Origin: Paracoccus alcaliphilus
GTDB lineage: Bacteria; Pseudomonadota; Alphaproteobacteria; Rhodobacterales; Rhodobacteraceae
Assembly: GCF_028553725.1 (NCBI RefSeq)
Contig: NZ_CP067124.1
Span: 630,001 to 694,000, forward strand
Direction: 5' to 3'
DNA: 64,000 nucleotides
The translations under genes were made by a program, and so were the position numbers. This document shows positions 47,464 to 55,877 of the stretch, one piece after another. The notes under the pieces were generated by a model that had not been told where the DNA came from, ran no database searches, and saw only the letters and a program-made list of their open reading frames with translations. The stretch's first letter is position 1; every line of letters starts with the position of its first letter.

Positions 47464-47800
47464 AATGTTGTAGATGTAGGGGCTGTGGAGAACGGGATTA
47501 CCATGATTTTCACCATTCGATCCCTAGTTCGTGGTGTTGTGGATAAACCCTGAATAACCTCACAAGTAAGAATTTTTAACATTTATATTCAATGTGTTGT
47601 ATTGTGGATAACTATGTGGAAAGTTGCCACGACGACAGCTTATCCACATTTTTGTTCAAGCAGCGCGCCGGGTTGTGCACCTGTGGATGACCGGCATCTG
47701 TTGACGCTTCGTTCTGGCGTCATCTTCGAGGGTTTCGCGGCGGACGCCAGTTACCCACGGATTCGTTCAGCGATCCTCCACCGGGTTATCCACAGTTTGC
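47464..47800. other. Chromosomal replication origin oriC
   Basis: This lies in a 481-base gene-free gap between hemJ and aroE. Perfect DnaA boxes (TTATCCACA or its complement) occur at 47538-47546, 47603-47611, 47640-47648 and 47786-47794. One-mismatch boxes occur at 47484-47492 and 47682-47690, with weaker ones at 47615 and 47751. Between the first two perfect boxes is an AT-rich stretch (47553-47605, with TTTTTAAC and TTTATATTC), out of keeping with the surrounding high GC and a good unwinding element. The flanking genes diverge from it and parAB and parS are close, as in other alphaproteobacterial origins. Confidence 0.93.
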
Positions 47801-47894
47801 CCGAAAGACACATAAAAGCCGCCAGATGGCTTTCCTCGGCGGACATCGCGGCCTAATCTGCCCTGACGGGAAATCAGCAGAAACAAGCAGCGCC

Positions 47895-48740
47895 ATGTCC
47901 GATACGACGCCTCACCCCTCGATCCCGCTGGCCGGGGTCATCGGTATGCCCATCGCACACAGCCGTTCGCCAAAGGTGCATGGGTTCTGGTTGCAGCGTT
48001 ATGGCATCGCCGGGCATTACATCCCCATCCCGGTGATGCCGGATCATCTGGCCGAGGTTCTGCGCGCCCTGCCCCGGATGGGCTTTGTCGGGCTGAACGT
48101 GACCATCCCGCATAAAGAAGCCGCGCTGACGCTGGCCGATGTGGTGACCGACCGGGCGGCGCTGATCGGCGCGGCAAATACGTTGATCTTCCGGCCAGAC
48201 GGCAAGATTCATGCCGACAATACCGACGGATATGGCTTCATCGCCAATCTGCGCCAGCATGCGCCGCAATGGCAGCCCTCGGCCGGTGCGGCTGCGGTGA
48301 TCGGCGCGGGAGGGGCTGCACGGGCGGTCGTGGCCTCGCTGCTGGACAGCGGCGTGCCGGAATTGCGCATCACCAACCGCACCAAAATCCGGTCCGAGCA
48401 GATCAAATCCGAATTCGGCGCGCGGGTCGTGGTCTATGACTGGGCGCAGGCGGGCAATATGCTGGAGGGCGCGACAACCGTGGTCAACGCCACCGCGATG
48501 GGGATGGATGGCAAGCAGCCGCTGCGGGTGCCGCTGGACGCGCTGTCAGGTGACGCGCTGGTGACCGATCTGGTCTATACCCCGCTGATGACCCCCTTTC
48601 TGGTCGAGGCGCAGGCGCGTGGCTGTCAGGTCGTCGATGGGCTGGGAATGCTGCTGCATCAAGCCGCGCCGGGTTTCGAGCGCTGGTTCGGCAAGCGCCC
48701 CGAGGTTGACGAGGACACCAGACAGGCCGCCCTCGCATGA
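47895..48740 (+). CDS. aroE: Shikimate dehydrogenase
   Basis: 281 aa. It reduces 3-dehydroshikimate with NADPH in aromatic amino-acid synthesis. Marks: [32 protein letters not shown] (catalytic lysine), [22 protein letters not shown] (NADP fold), NATAMGMDG and a C-terminal [17 protein letters not shown]. The start ATG 47895 is preceded only by a weak ribosome binding site. First gene right of oriC; overlaps coaE by four bases. A maf gene, usually between origin and aroE in relatives, is absent. Confidence 0.96.
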   Translation: MSDTTPHPSIPLAGVIGMPIAHSRSPKVHGFWLQRYGIAGHYIPIPVMPDHLAEVLRALPRMGFVGLNVTIPHKEAALTLADVVTDRAALIGAANTLIFRPDGKIHADNTDGYGFIANLRQHAPQWQPSAGAAAVIGAGGAARAVVASLLDSGVPELRITNRTKIRSEQIKSEFGARVVVYDWAQAGNMLEGATTVVNATAMGMDGKQPLRVPLDALSGDALVTDLVYTPLMTPFLVEAQARGCQVVDGLGMLLHQAAPGFERWFGKRPEVDEDTRQAALA

Positions 48741-49324
48741 CATTCCGGCTGGGACTGACCGGCAGCATCGGGATGGGGAAATCCACCACTGCCCGCATGT
48801 TCCGCGATCTGGGTCACCCGGTCTGGGACGCGGATGAGGCCGTGCATCGCCTTTACGCCGCAGATGGCGCGGCGGTGGGGCCGGTCTCGCAGGCTTTTCC
48901 AGCGGCGCTGAAGGATGGCGGTATCGACCGCGCGGCGCTGAAATGTGCGCTGGCGGGCGATCCGGATGCGTTGTCGCGGCTGGAATCCATCGTGCATCCG
49001 CTGGTGGCCGCGGATCGGGCGCAATTTCTGGACCGCCACCGCGACCGGCCGCTGGTGGTGTTCGACATTCCGCTGTTGTTCGAGGCGGGCGGCGCGCAGG
49101 ATATGGACGGAATCGCCGTGGTCTCGACCGACGCCGCCACCCAGCGCGAACGTGTGCTGGCCCGGCCCGGCATGACGCCGGAAATGCTGGAGATGATCCT
49201 GTCGCGGCAGCTTCCCGATGCCGACAAGCGTGCCCGCGCCGACTGGATCATTCCAACCGACAGCCTGACGACCGCCCGGGCCGCCGTCGAACGGATCTGC
49301 AAAGAGGTGACAACACATGCGTGA
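48737..49324 (+). CDS. coaE: Dephospho-CoA kinase
   Basis: 195 aa P-loop kinase for the last step of coenzyme A synthesis. [24 protein letters not shown] carries Walker [13 protein letters not shown] and [17 protein letters not shown] are family signatures. It overlaps aroE by four and dnaQ by eight bases. Confidence 0.97.
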   Translation: MTFRLGLTGSIGMGKSTTARMFRDLGHPVWDADEAVHRLYAADGAAVGPVSQAFPAALKDGGIDRAALKCALAGDPDALSRLESIVHPLVAADRAQFLDRHRDRPLVVFDIPLLFEAGGAQDMDGIAVVSTDAATQRERVLARPGMTPEMLEMILSRQLPDADKRARADWIIPTDSLTTARAAVERICKEVTTHA

Positions 49325-50021
49325 GATCGTTCTGGATACCGAAACCACCGGCTTTTACGCTGAAAAGGACGACCGCATCGTCGAGATCGGGGCGCTGGAA
49401 CTGATCAACCACCTGCCCACGGGCCGGACGTTTCATGTCTATATCAACCCCGAGCGCCCGATGCCGCAAGAGGCGTTCGAGGTTCACGGGCTGGGCGACG
49501 ATTTCCTGCGCGACAAGCCGAAATTCGCGGAAATCGCGCAGGGTTTCATTGATTTCATCGCCGATGATGCGCGGCTGGTGATCCATAATGCCAGCTTTGA
49601 CATGAAATTCCTCAATGCCGAGCTGAAACGCGCAGGCCATGCCACCTTACCCTTCAGCCGCGCGCTGGACACGCTGGCGATGGCGCGCGAGAAATTTCCC
49701 GGCTCGCCCAACACGCTGGATGCCCTGTGCCGCCGCTTTGGCGTGGACAACTCGGGCCGGGAACTGCACGGCGCGCTTCTGGACAGCGAATTGCTGGCCG
49801 AGGTCTATCTGGAGCTGATCGGCGGGCGTCAGCCCGATCTGGTGCTGGACCGGCCCGGACAAGCTGCGCGGACGGGCGAAAGCCGCGACACCCGCGCCAC
49901 GCCGCGTCAGGCCCGGCCTGCACCCCTGCCGCCGCGCCTGACCGAAGACGAGGCCGCCGCACATGCCGAATTCATCGCCCGTCTGGGTGAAAACTCCGTC
50001 TGGGCACGATATTCCGCCTGA
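49317..50021 (+). CDS. dnaQ: DNA polymerase III subunit epsilon (proofreading exonuclease)
   Basis: 234 aa. DEDDh exonuclease motifs: Exo [24 protein letters not shown], Exo [19 protein letters not shown], Exo [17 protein letters not shown]. It proofreads within the replicative polymerase core. A short C-terminal linker and helix ([17 protein letters not shown]) probably bind the alpha subunit. Start overlaps coaE by eight bases. Confidence 0.97.
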   Translation: MREIVLDTETTGFYAEKDDRIVEIGALELINHLPTGRTFHVYINPERPMPQEAFEVHGLGDDFLRDKPKFAEIAQGFIDFIADDARLVIHNASFDMKFLNAELKRAGHATLPFSRALDTLAMAREKFPGSPNTLDALCRRFGVDNSGRELHGALLDSELLAEVYLELIGGRQPDLVLDRPGQAARTGESRDTRATPRQARPAPLPPRLTEDEAAAHAEFIARLGENSVWARYSA

Positions 50022-50037
50022 CCCGCAAGGAGATCGG

Positions 50038-50928
50038 ATGCTGAATTACCTGCGCGACCTGTGGAGCTTCTGGGCCTCGGTCTTCGACCGGCTGGACAAG
50101 ACGCATATGACGCTGATCGCCGCCGGGGTGGCCTTTTACGCCATGTTCGCCGTCTTTCCGGGCCTTGCCGCGATCCTTGCGCTGTGGAGCCTGTGGTTCG
50201 ACCCCAACGCGATCATGGCCTATGTCGAGGTGGCGCATGAATTCGTGCCCGAGGGCGCGGTGGACATCATCGACGGGCAGATCACCGATCTGACCTCGGC
50301 GGGGCGGACCTCGATCGGCTGGGCGTCCTTCGTCTCCTTCATGATTGCGACGATCGCCGCCCGTGCCGGGGTGGATGCGCTGATCCGGGGGCTGAACGCG
50401 GCCCATGGGGTGCGGGCGCATTCCACGATCTTCGGCTTCATCCTTGCCTATGTGCTGACGCTGGCCATCGTCGGCATTTCGCTGGCCGGGCTGGCGACCA
50501 TCGTGGCGGTGCCGGTGATCCTGAATTTCATGGTGATCGGACCGGTGCGGGCATGGCTTCTGACCGGCCTGCCCTGGGCGGGAATGTTCGCGCTGGTGAT
50601 CGTGGGCATCGGCATCCTTTACCGATACGGCCCCAATGTGAAGGCGCCGCGCACGCCGATCTTTACATGGGGATCACTGTTCGCCGCATTGCTGTGGGCG
50701 GCGGGATCGGTGGCGTTTTCGGCCTATCTCAGCAGTTTCAACAGCTATAACCGCATCTATGGCTCTATCGGTGCGGTCGTGGCGCTGCTGATGTGGTTCT
50801 ATATGGGCGGGTTTTCGGTGCTGCTGGGGGCGCTGGTCAATGTCGAACTGGCCCGGCGCAAGCGTATCGCCGCCGCGCGGGCGGCGCGGCAGGCGGGATC
50901 AGATGACGGGCTGGCCGAAAAGGCCTAG
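50038..50928 (+). CDS. YihY/BrkB family inner-membrane protein
   Basis: 296 aa with about six helices. Family marks: MTLIAAGVAFYAMFAVFPGLAAILAL, RTSIGWASFVSFMIATIAARAGVDALIRGLN, YGPNVKAPRTPIFTWGSLFAALLWAAGSVAFSAYLSSFNSYNRIYGSIGAVVALLMWFY. Formerly thought to be RNase BN; role unknown. The ATG at 50038 follows AAGGAGATCGG. Convergent with phyR, stops overlapping by four bases. Confidence 0.92.
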   Translation: MLNYLRDLWSFWASVFDRLDKTHMTLIAAGVAFYAMFAVFPGLAAILALWSLWFDPNAIMAYVEVAHEFVPEGAVDIIDGQITDLTSAGRTSIGWASFVSFMIATIAARAGVDALIRGLNAAHGVRAHSTIFGFILAYVLTLAIVGISLAGLATIVAVPVILNFMVIGPVRAWLLTGLPWAGMFALVIVGIGILYRYGPNVKAPRTPIFTWGSLFAALLWAAGSVAFSAYLSSFNSYNRIYGSIGAVVALLMWFYMGGFSVLLGALVNVELARRKRIAAARAARQAGSDDGLAEKA

Positions 50929-51728
50929 GCCTCCAGCCCCTCGGTCGTGGCAAAGAACATCGCCTGCGACACGGCCGAGCGGACCTGTTCCTCGGTATAG
51001 GGTTTCGAGATCAGGAAGGCCGGTTCGGGCCGGTCGCCGGTCAGCAGCCGTTCGGGGAAGGCGGTGATGAAGATCACCGGGATTTCGCCCAGATCGCCCA
51101 GCAATTCGTTGACCGCATCGATGCCGGAAGAACCGTCGGCCAGCTGGATATCGGCAAGGATCAGGTCGGGACGCGCCTTGCCGGCCAGATCGATGGCCTG
51201 GCTGTGGGTGCGCGCGACGCCGGTCACGTCATGGCCCATCGCCTGCACGATGCCCTTCAGGTCCATGGCGATGATGGTTTCATCCTCGATCACCATGACC
51301 TTGCCGCACAGGGCCGCGCCCATTTCGTTCAGCGCGATCTGCACCAGCTCTTCGGCCTCGGGCTGCTCGACCTGCATGATCCGCGCGATCTGGTCATAGC
51401 GCAGCTCTTCGATGGTGCGCAGCAGCAGCGCCTCGCGCGAATTCGGGGTCAGCGCCTGCAGGTGATCCTGCGCGCGCCTTTCCCGGGCGGTCTGGTCGTC
51501 GGTCGCGACCGGCTGGCCGGAACTTTGCCAGATGGCGTGGAAGGTTCGGAACAGGCCGACGCGGGTATCGTCTTCGCCACCCAGAACCGAGCGGTCCGAC
51601 AGGATCGCCTCCAATGTGGCTGCCGCGTAATTGTCGCCTGCGCTTTGGCTGCCCGTCAATGCACGCGCATAACGACGCAGAAAGGGAAGCTCGCGCCCGA
51701 TGGATTGGGCCAGGTCGGCAGTTGCCAT
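50925..51728 (-). CDS. phyR: PhyR, anti-anti-sigma response regulator of the general stress response
   Basis: 267 aa. The first 135 residues imitate an ECF sigma factor (LPFLRRYARALTGSQSAGDNYAAATLEAIL; LTPNSREALLLRTIEELRYDQIARIMQV). The C-terminal receiver is CGKVMVIEDETIIAMDLKGIVQ with phospho-acceptor D193 in ILADIQLADGSSG and FITAFPERLLTG typical of the FATGUY group. On phosphorylation PhyR sequesters NepR and frees EcfG. ATG 51728 follows CCAAGGAC; the TTG two codons upstream is less likely. Divergent from nepR-ecfG. Confidence 0.97.
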   Translation of the reverse strand: MATADLAQSIGRELPFLRRYARALTGSQSAGDNYAAATLEAILSDRSVLGGEDDTRVGLFRTFHAIWQSSGQPVATDDQTARERRAQDHLQALTPNSREALLLRTIEELRYDQIARIMQVEQPEAEELVQIALNEMGAALCGKVMVIEDETIIAMDLKGIVQAMGHDVTGVARTHSQAIDLAGKARPDLILADIQLADGSSGIDAVNELLGDLGEIPVIFITAFPERLLTGDRPEPAFLISKPYTEEQVRSAVSQAMFFATTEGLEA

Positions 51729-51758
51729 GATCAAGTCCTTGGAATTCGCATATTGCGT

Positions 51759-51784
51759 GGAACCATTGTTAACCCCTACAGGTT
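51759..51784 (+). promoter_or_regulatory. Candidate EcfG-dependent promoter of nepR-ecfG
   Basis: GGAAC at 51759-51763 and GGTT at 51781-51784 are separated by 17 bases, close to the EcfG consensus GGAAC-N16/17-CGTT (one mismatch in the -10 part). It is 40 bases upstream of the nepR ATG and would give autoregulation, known for this system. Confidence 0.65.
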
Positions 51785-51823
51785 GGTGCAGGTGCGCACA
51801 AGATTGTCGGGACTAACAAAAGC

Positions 51824-51973
51824 ATGACCACCACCAAACGGGATGATCGTCGAAAGGCGGAAATAGAAAAACAGATCGACGAGAATCTGCGGCGTGTCTA
51901 TGAGCAGGACGTCAGCGACGAGATTCCGGATCGCTTTCTTCAATTGCTTGACAAGCTGAAACAGCAGGACTGA
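51824..51973 (+). CDS. nepR: NepR, anti-sigma factor of the general stress response
   Basis: 49 aa. The two-helix NepR core is recognisable: RRKAEIEKQIDENLRRVYEQ, then EIPDRFLQLLDKLKQ, with a basic N-terminus (MTTTKRDDR). NepR binds EcfG in the absence of stress and PhyR-P during stress. It stops four bases before the ecfG start, so they are translationally linked. Too short for usual ORF thresholds. Confidence 0.93.
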   Translation: MTTTKRDDRRKAEIEKQIDENLRRVYEQDVSDEIPDRFLQLLDKLKQQD

Positions 51974-51977
51974 CCGC

Positions 51978-52577
51978 ATGACTTCGGCTGCCAAGCGCAA
52001 TGACGACGGTAACACCGCTGCGGATGAACGCCATCCCCGCGATCAACTGGTGGATCACCTGCCCGCCCTGCGCGCATTCGCCCTGTCGCTGACGCGCGAG
52101 GGCGCCTCGGCCGACGATCTGGTGCAGGACACCATCGTCAAGGCATGGACCAATATGGACAAGTTTCAGGCGGGCACCAATCTGCGCGCCTGGCTGTTCA
52201 CGATCCTGCGCAACACCTTCTATTCGGCCCGGCGCAAGACCAAGCGTGAAGTGTCCGACACCGACGGCATCCATGCCGCGAAACAGGCGACCCGGCCCGA
52301 CCATGACGGACGTCTGGCGTTGCGCGATTTCCGCGCCGCGTTCGAGCAATTGCCCGATGAGCAGCGCGAGGCGTTGATTTTGGTGGGCGCGTCCGGCTTT
52401 TCCTATGAACAGGCCGCCGCGATGACCGGGGTTGCCGTCGGCACGGTGAAATCACGCGCTAATCGCGGTCGCCGCAAACTGGCCGAACTGCTGGACCTGT
52501 CGGGCGCCGACGATCTGGACATGACCGATCAGGCGACGCTGGCCGTCATGTCGGCCAGCCAGACGATCATGCGCTGA
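51978..52577 (+). CDS. ecfG: EcfG, ECF sigma factor of the general stress response
   Basis: 199 aa. Region 2 is QLVDHLPALRAFALSLTREGASADDLVQDTIVKAWTNMDKFQAGTNLRAWLFTILRNTFYSARRKTKRE; region 4 is FEQLPDEQREALILVGASGFSYEQAAAMTGVAVGTVKSRANRGRRKLAELL. It directs RNA polymerase to stress promoters with GGAAC -35 boxes. It lies between nepR and a sensor kinase gene. Confidence 0.96.
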   Translation: MTSAAKRNDDGNTAADERHPRDQLVDHLPALRAFALSLTREGASADDLVQDTIVKAWTNMDKFQAGTNLRAWLFTILRNTFYSARRKTKREVSDTDGIHAAKQATRPDHDGRLALRDFRAAFEQLPDEQREALILVGASGFSYEQAAAMTGVAVGTVKSRANRGRRKLAELLDLSGADDLDMTDQATLAVMSASQTIMR

Positions 52578-52601
52578 CATCCCCGGACAGAAAGGGCTGC
52601 C

Positions 52602-54395
52602 ATGCTGCGCAGGCTTGCCAACCGGCTGGACTTCACCAAGGGCCTTGGCTTTCGTCTGGGCGCGCTTCTGTCGGTGGCGATCCTGCCCATCGGGATGATC
52701 TCGCTGATCCAGAATCTCAGCCTGTCGCAGCAGGCCGAACGCAGCAATGAAATGGCGATCCTGGGCCGCACCTCGCTGGCGGCAGCGGGCGAGCGGGCGC
52801 TGTTGCAAAGCGCGCTGGGGTCTGCCGATGCGCTGGGGCCCGCCGTGCTGGAGGTGATGGACGATCCGCAGGCCTGTTCCGACCTGATGCGCAGCTTCAT
52901 CGAGCGCAGCGCCACCTATGCCGCCGCCGTCTTCGTGCGTGCGGATGGAATGTCGGACTGCACCTCGTCCCGCGACGGGCCGCAATTGCTGGATATGCGC
53001 GATTCCGTCAGCTATCGCACGTTTTCCGAAGCGCCGGGCACGCTGGTTACATCCGTTGACCGGGGGCGGGTCAGCGACCGCTCGGTCATTTCGGTGATCC
53101 AGCCGCTGTATCGTGAACGCGAGATGCTGGGCTTTGTCGCCATCTCGCTGACGCAGGAACTGCTGCGGTCCACCCATGCGATCTATCAAAGCTCGGACGA
53201 GGCGCGGATCGTCACCTTCAACCACCGGGGCCGGATCCTGACCTCGGATGTGCGCGACGGCGAGGAGGTGGGCGCGTTCCTGCCCAAGGATGTCGCCCTG
53301 CCCAGCCTGCTGGCGCGGACCGAAACCACCTTCCGCGGCAAATCGAACAATGGCGAGGCGCAGGTCTTTGCCGTGGCGCCGGTGGTGCCGGGTCTGGTCT
53401 ATGCCATCGGCAGCTGGAATCCGCGGATGGTCGGCCTTGGGGCCTTTCAGGCATCGCATTTCGGCGCTTTCTTTCTGCCCATCGCGCTGTGGCTGGTGTC
53501 GCTGGCCGTCGCCTATTTCGCGGTTTTTCGCCTTGTGCTGCGCCATATCCGCGAATTGCGCGGCCAGATGCGCCGTTTCGCCATCGGCAGCCGTGCCAGC
53601 CCGCCCCCGGTCCTTCAGAACGCGCCAAGCGAGATTGCCGATGTCAGCCAGACCTTCCACAACATGGCGCGCATCCTGATCCGCGACGAAGCCGCGATGG
53701 AGGCCGCCGTCGCCGAAAAGACCGTGCTGTTGAAAGAGGTTCACCACCGGGTCAAGAACAACCTGCAACTGATCGCCTCGATCATCAACATGCAAAGCCG
53801 GGTGATCGACGATCCCGACGCCAAACGGGTGCTGCGCTCGGTTCAGGACCGGGTGGCGGCGCTGGCGACGATCTATCGCAACCTCTATCAGGCCGAGCAT
53901 CTGGACGCGGTCGAGGCCGACCGGCTGATCGGCGACATCATCAACCAGATGACCAACGCCACCGTGGGACCGGGCAATTCGCTGCGGATCGACACGAAAC
54001 TGCAACCGCTGATCCTGCTGCCCGATCAGGCGGTGCCGCTATCGCTGCTGGCGACCGAGGCCTTTACCAACGCGCTGAAATATGCCGGTACCGCGCCGGG
54101 CGAGGATCAGCCCTGGGTGCGGGTTTCGCTCAGTTCGCCGCAGCCGGGGCGGGCGGTGCTGGAAATCGTCAATTCGGTGGGGTCCAAAGAGGAAAACCCG
54201 GACGGTACCGGCCTTGGCAGTCAGCTGATCGAGGCGTTCTCGACCCAGCTGGAGGGCGATTCATTTTCGGGGATCGAGGGCGATACTTTCGTGTTGCGCC
54301 TGCCCTTCGCGGTTGAACAGGTGGCCTCGACGCAGCCAGACGATAGCCGGCAGGTGGTGCTGACCTCGGCCGCGCGACAGGGCGCAAGTCATTGA
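52602..54395 (+). CDS. HisKA_2 sensor histidine kinase of the general stress locus
   Basis: 597 aa. Membrane helices at about residues 18-38 and 288-312 flank a periplasmic sensor of roughly 250 residues of dCACHE-like appearance. A HAMP-like segment follows, then the HisKA_2 dimerisation motif LLKEVHHRVKNNLQLIASIINMQSR with phospho-acceptor H382 and a C-terminal ATPase with EAFTNALKYA (N box) and DGTGLGSQLI (G box). By family and position it is the likely partner kinase for PhyR, as PhyK in relatives. Signal unknown. Confidence 0.92.
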   Translation: MLRRLANRLDFTKGLGFRLGALLSVAILPIGMISLIQNLSLSQQAERSNEMAILGRTSLAAAGERALLQSALGSADALGPAVLEVMDDPQACSDLMRSFIERSATYAAAVFVRADGMSDCTSSRDGPQLLDMRDSVSYRTFSEAPGTLVTSVDRGRVSDRSVISVIQPLYREREMLGFVAISLTQELLRSTHAIYQSSDEARIVTFNHRGRILTSDVRDGEEVGAFLPKDVALPSLLARTETTFRGKSNNGEAQVFAVAPVVPGLVYAIGSWNPRMVGLGAFQASHFGAFFLPIALWLVSLAVAYFAVFRLVLRHIRELRGQMRRFAIGSRASPPPVLQNAPSEIADVSQTFHNMARILIRDEAAMEAAVAEKTVLLKEVHHRVKNNLQLIASIINMQSRVIDDPDAKRVLRSVQDRVAALATIYRNLYQAEHLDAVEADRLIGDIINQMTNATVGPGNSLRIDTKLQPLILLPDQAVPLSLLATEAFTNALKYAGTAPGEDQPWVRVSLSSPQPGRAVLEIVNSVGSKEENPDGTGLGSQLIEAFSTQLEGDSFSGIEGDTFVLRLPFAVEQVASTQPDDSRQVVLTSAARQGASH

Positions 54396-54483
54396 GACGC
54401 TGCGGCAGGAATGTCGCTGATGGCCACAGATCGCGGACCGGGCGCTTGTCTGTGGATGAAAGCGTCATATTCTGCGGGGAATG

Positions 54484-55158
54484 ATGCAGGAAGGCGAATA
54501 TGATCTGAGGACCGGCACGGGGCTGATCGCCTGTCCGCGCTGCGATGCCCTGCATGTTGAGCTTGAGCTGACCTCGGGCGAGACCGCGCGCTGCGTCCGC
54601 TGCGGTTCGGTTCTGGCCAAGCCGCGCGCGGGGGCCTTCGGACAGCTGATCGCGCTGGCCTTCACCTCGATGGTGCTGATGGTGGGGGCGGTGTTTTTCC
54701 CCTTCCTCGAAATCTCTCGCATGGGGTTCGGAAACGCGACCTCGTTGTTCGGGGTGGCGCTGGCATTCGCCGACGGGGTGCTGTTGCCGCTGGTTCTGGC
54801 GGTTCTGGCGATGATCGTCGGGCTGCCGGTGCTGCGGGCCTTTCTCATGGTCTATACGCTGGTGCCGCTGGCGCAGGGGCGTCAGCCCTATCGCCACGCC
54901 GCCGCGGCCTTCCGGCTGTCCGAACAATTGCGGCCATGGTCGATGGCCGAGATCTTCGTGATCGGCACCTCGGTCGCGCTGGTCAAGGTGGCGGGGCTGG
55001 CCAGCATCAGCCTTGGCCCGGCCTTCTGGGCCTTCTGCGCGCTGATCTTCGTCAACGTGGCCGCGCGGGGCTTCATGTGCCAGACGACGATCTGGGACGC
55101 GATCGAGGATGGCGGCCTGCCCACCGATGGCCGCGAAATGGTCGAGGGGCAGGCATGA
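54484..55158 (+). CDS. PqiA-type membrane protein, first half
   Basis: 224 aa. A zinc ribbon (LIACPRCDALHV ... ARCVRCGSVL) precedes four membrane helices, one PqiA unit. E. coli PqiA has two such units in one chain; here the second unit is encoded by the next gene with a four-base overlap (ATGA). An ATG three bases upstream (54481) is also possible. Part of an envelope lipid-transport module with PqiB and PqiC. Confidence 0.9.
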   Translation: MQEGEYDLRTGTGLIACPRCDALHVELELTSGETARCVRCGSVLAKPRAGAFGQLIALAFTSMVLMVGAVFFPFLEISRMGFGNATSLFGVALAFADGVLLPLVLAVLAMIVGLPVLRAFLMVYTLVPLAQGRQPYRHAAAAFRLSEQLRPWSMAEIFVIGTSVALVKVAGLASISLGPAFWAFCALIFVNVAARGFMCQTTIWDAIEDGGLPTDGREMVEGQA

Positions 55159-55817
55159 GCGCACCGCAGACCGACCATGCCGCCCCGGTAATGACCGCCC
55201 ATCGCGCGGGGCTGATCGGCTGTCGCGGCTGTGGCCGGGTCTGGCCGGTCGAAAAGGCGCGTTGCGACCGCTGTCATTCCCGGCTGGTGCCGCCCGACCG
55301 GCGCGGATTGCAGGCGGTCTGGGCGTGGTGGTTTGCCGGGCTGATCATGTATATCCCCGCCAACCTGTTCCCGATGATGCGGACCGAGACCTTCGCCGGG
55401 CTGATGGGCAGCGCCGAGGCGACGATCATCGAAGGCGTGATCGACCTGATCAAGCACGGCAGCTATGACATCGCGGCGATCGTCTTCGTGGCCTCGGTCA
55501 TTGTGCCCGTGGGCAAGTTCGTGTCCATTGCGTGGCTGGCGCTGGCGGCGGGACGTCCGGCGACCGTCGATCAGGCCCATACCCGGTTGAAGATATACGA
55601 GGTGGTCGAGTTCATCGGCCGCTGGTCGATGATCGACGTTTTCGTCGTCGCGATCCTGTCGGCGCTGGTGCAACTGGGCTTTGTCGCCTCGATCCATCCC
55701 GGCCCGGCAGCGGTCTCGTTCGCGCTGTCGGTTGCCTTCACCATGCTTTCCGCGCAGAGTTTTGATCCGCGGCTGATCTGGCGCGGTCTGCCCTTGCGAC
55801 GGCGGCGCGAAACATGA
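55155..55817 (+). CDS. PqiA-type membrane protein, second half
   Basis: 220 aa. Zinc ribbon LIGCRGCGRVWPVEKARCDRCHSRL, four membrane helices and the conserved ANLFPMMRTETFAG and VPVGKFVSIAWLALAAG segments and a YEVVEFIGRWSMIDVFVVAIL helix typical of PqiA domains. Begins inside the stop of the preceding gene. The pair together would equal one E. coli PqiA. Confidence 0.9.
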   Translation: MSAPQTDHAAPVMTAHRAGLIGCRGCGRVWPVEKARCDRCHSRLVPPDRRGLQAVWAWWFAGLIMYIPANLFPMMRTETFAGLMGSAEATIIEGVIDLIKHGSYDIAAIVFVASVIVPVGKFVSIAWLALAAGRPATVDQAHTRLKIYEVVEFIGRWSMIDVFVVAILSALVQLGFVASIHPGPAAVSFALSVAFTMLSAQSFDPRLIWRGLPLRRRRET

Positions 55818-55877
55818 CGGCGCGGCGGATGACCGGGCGGCAAGAAAAACCCAAGGGGCAGGAACGACGGAACGAAG

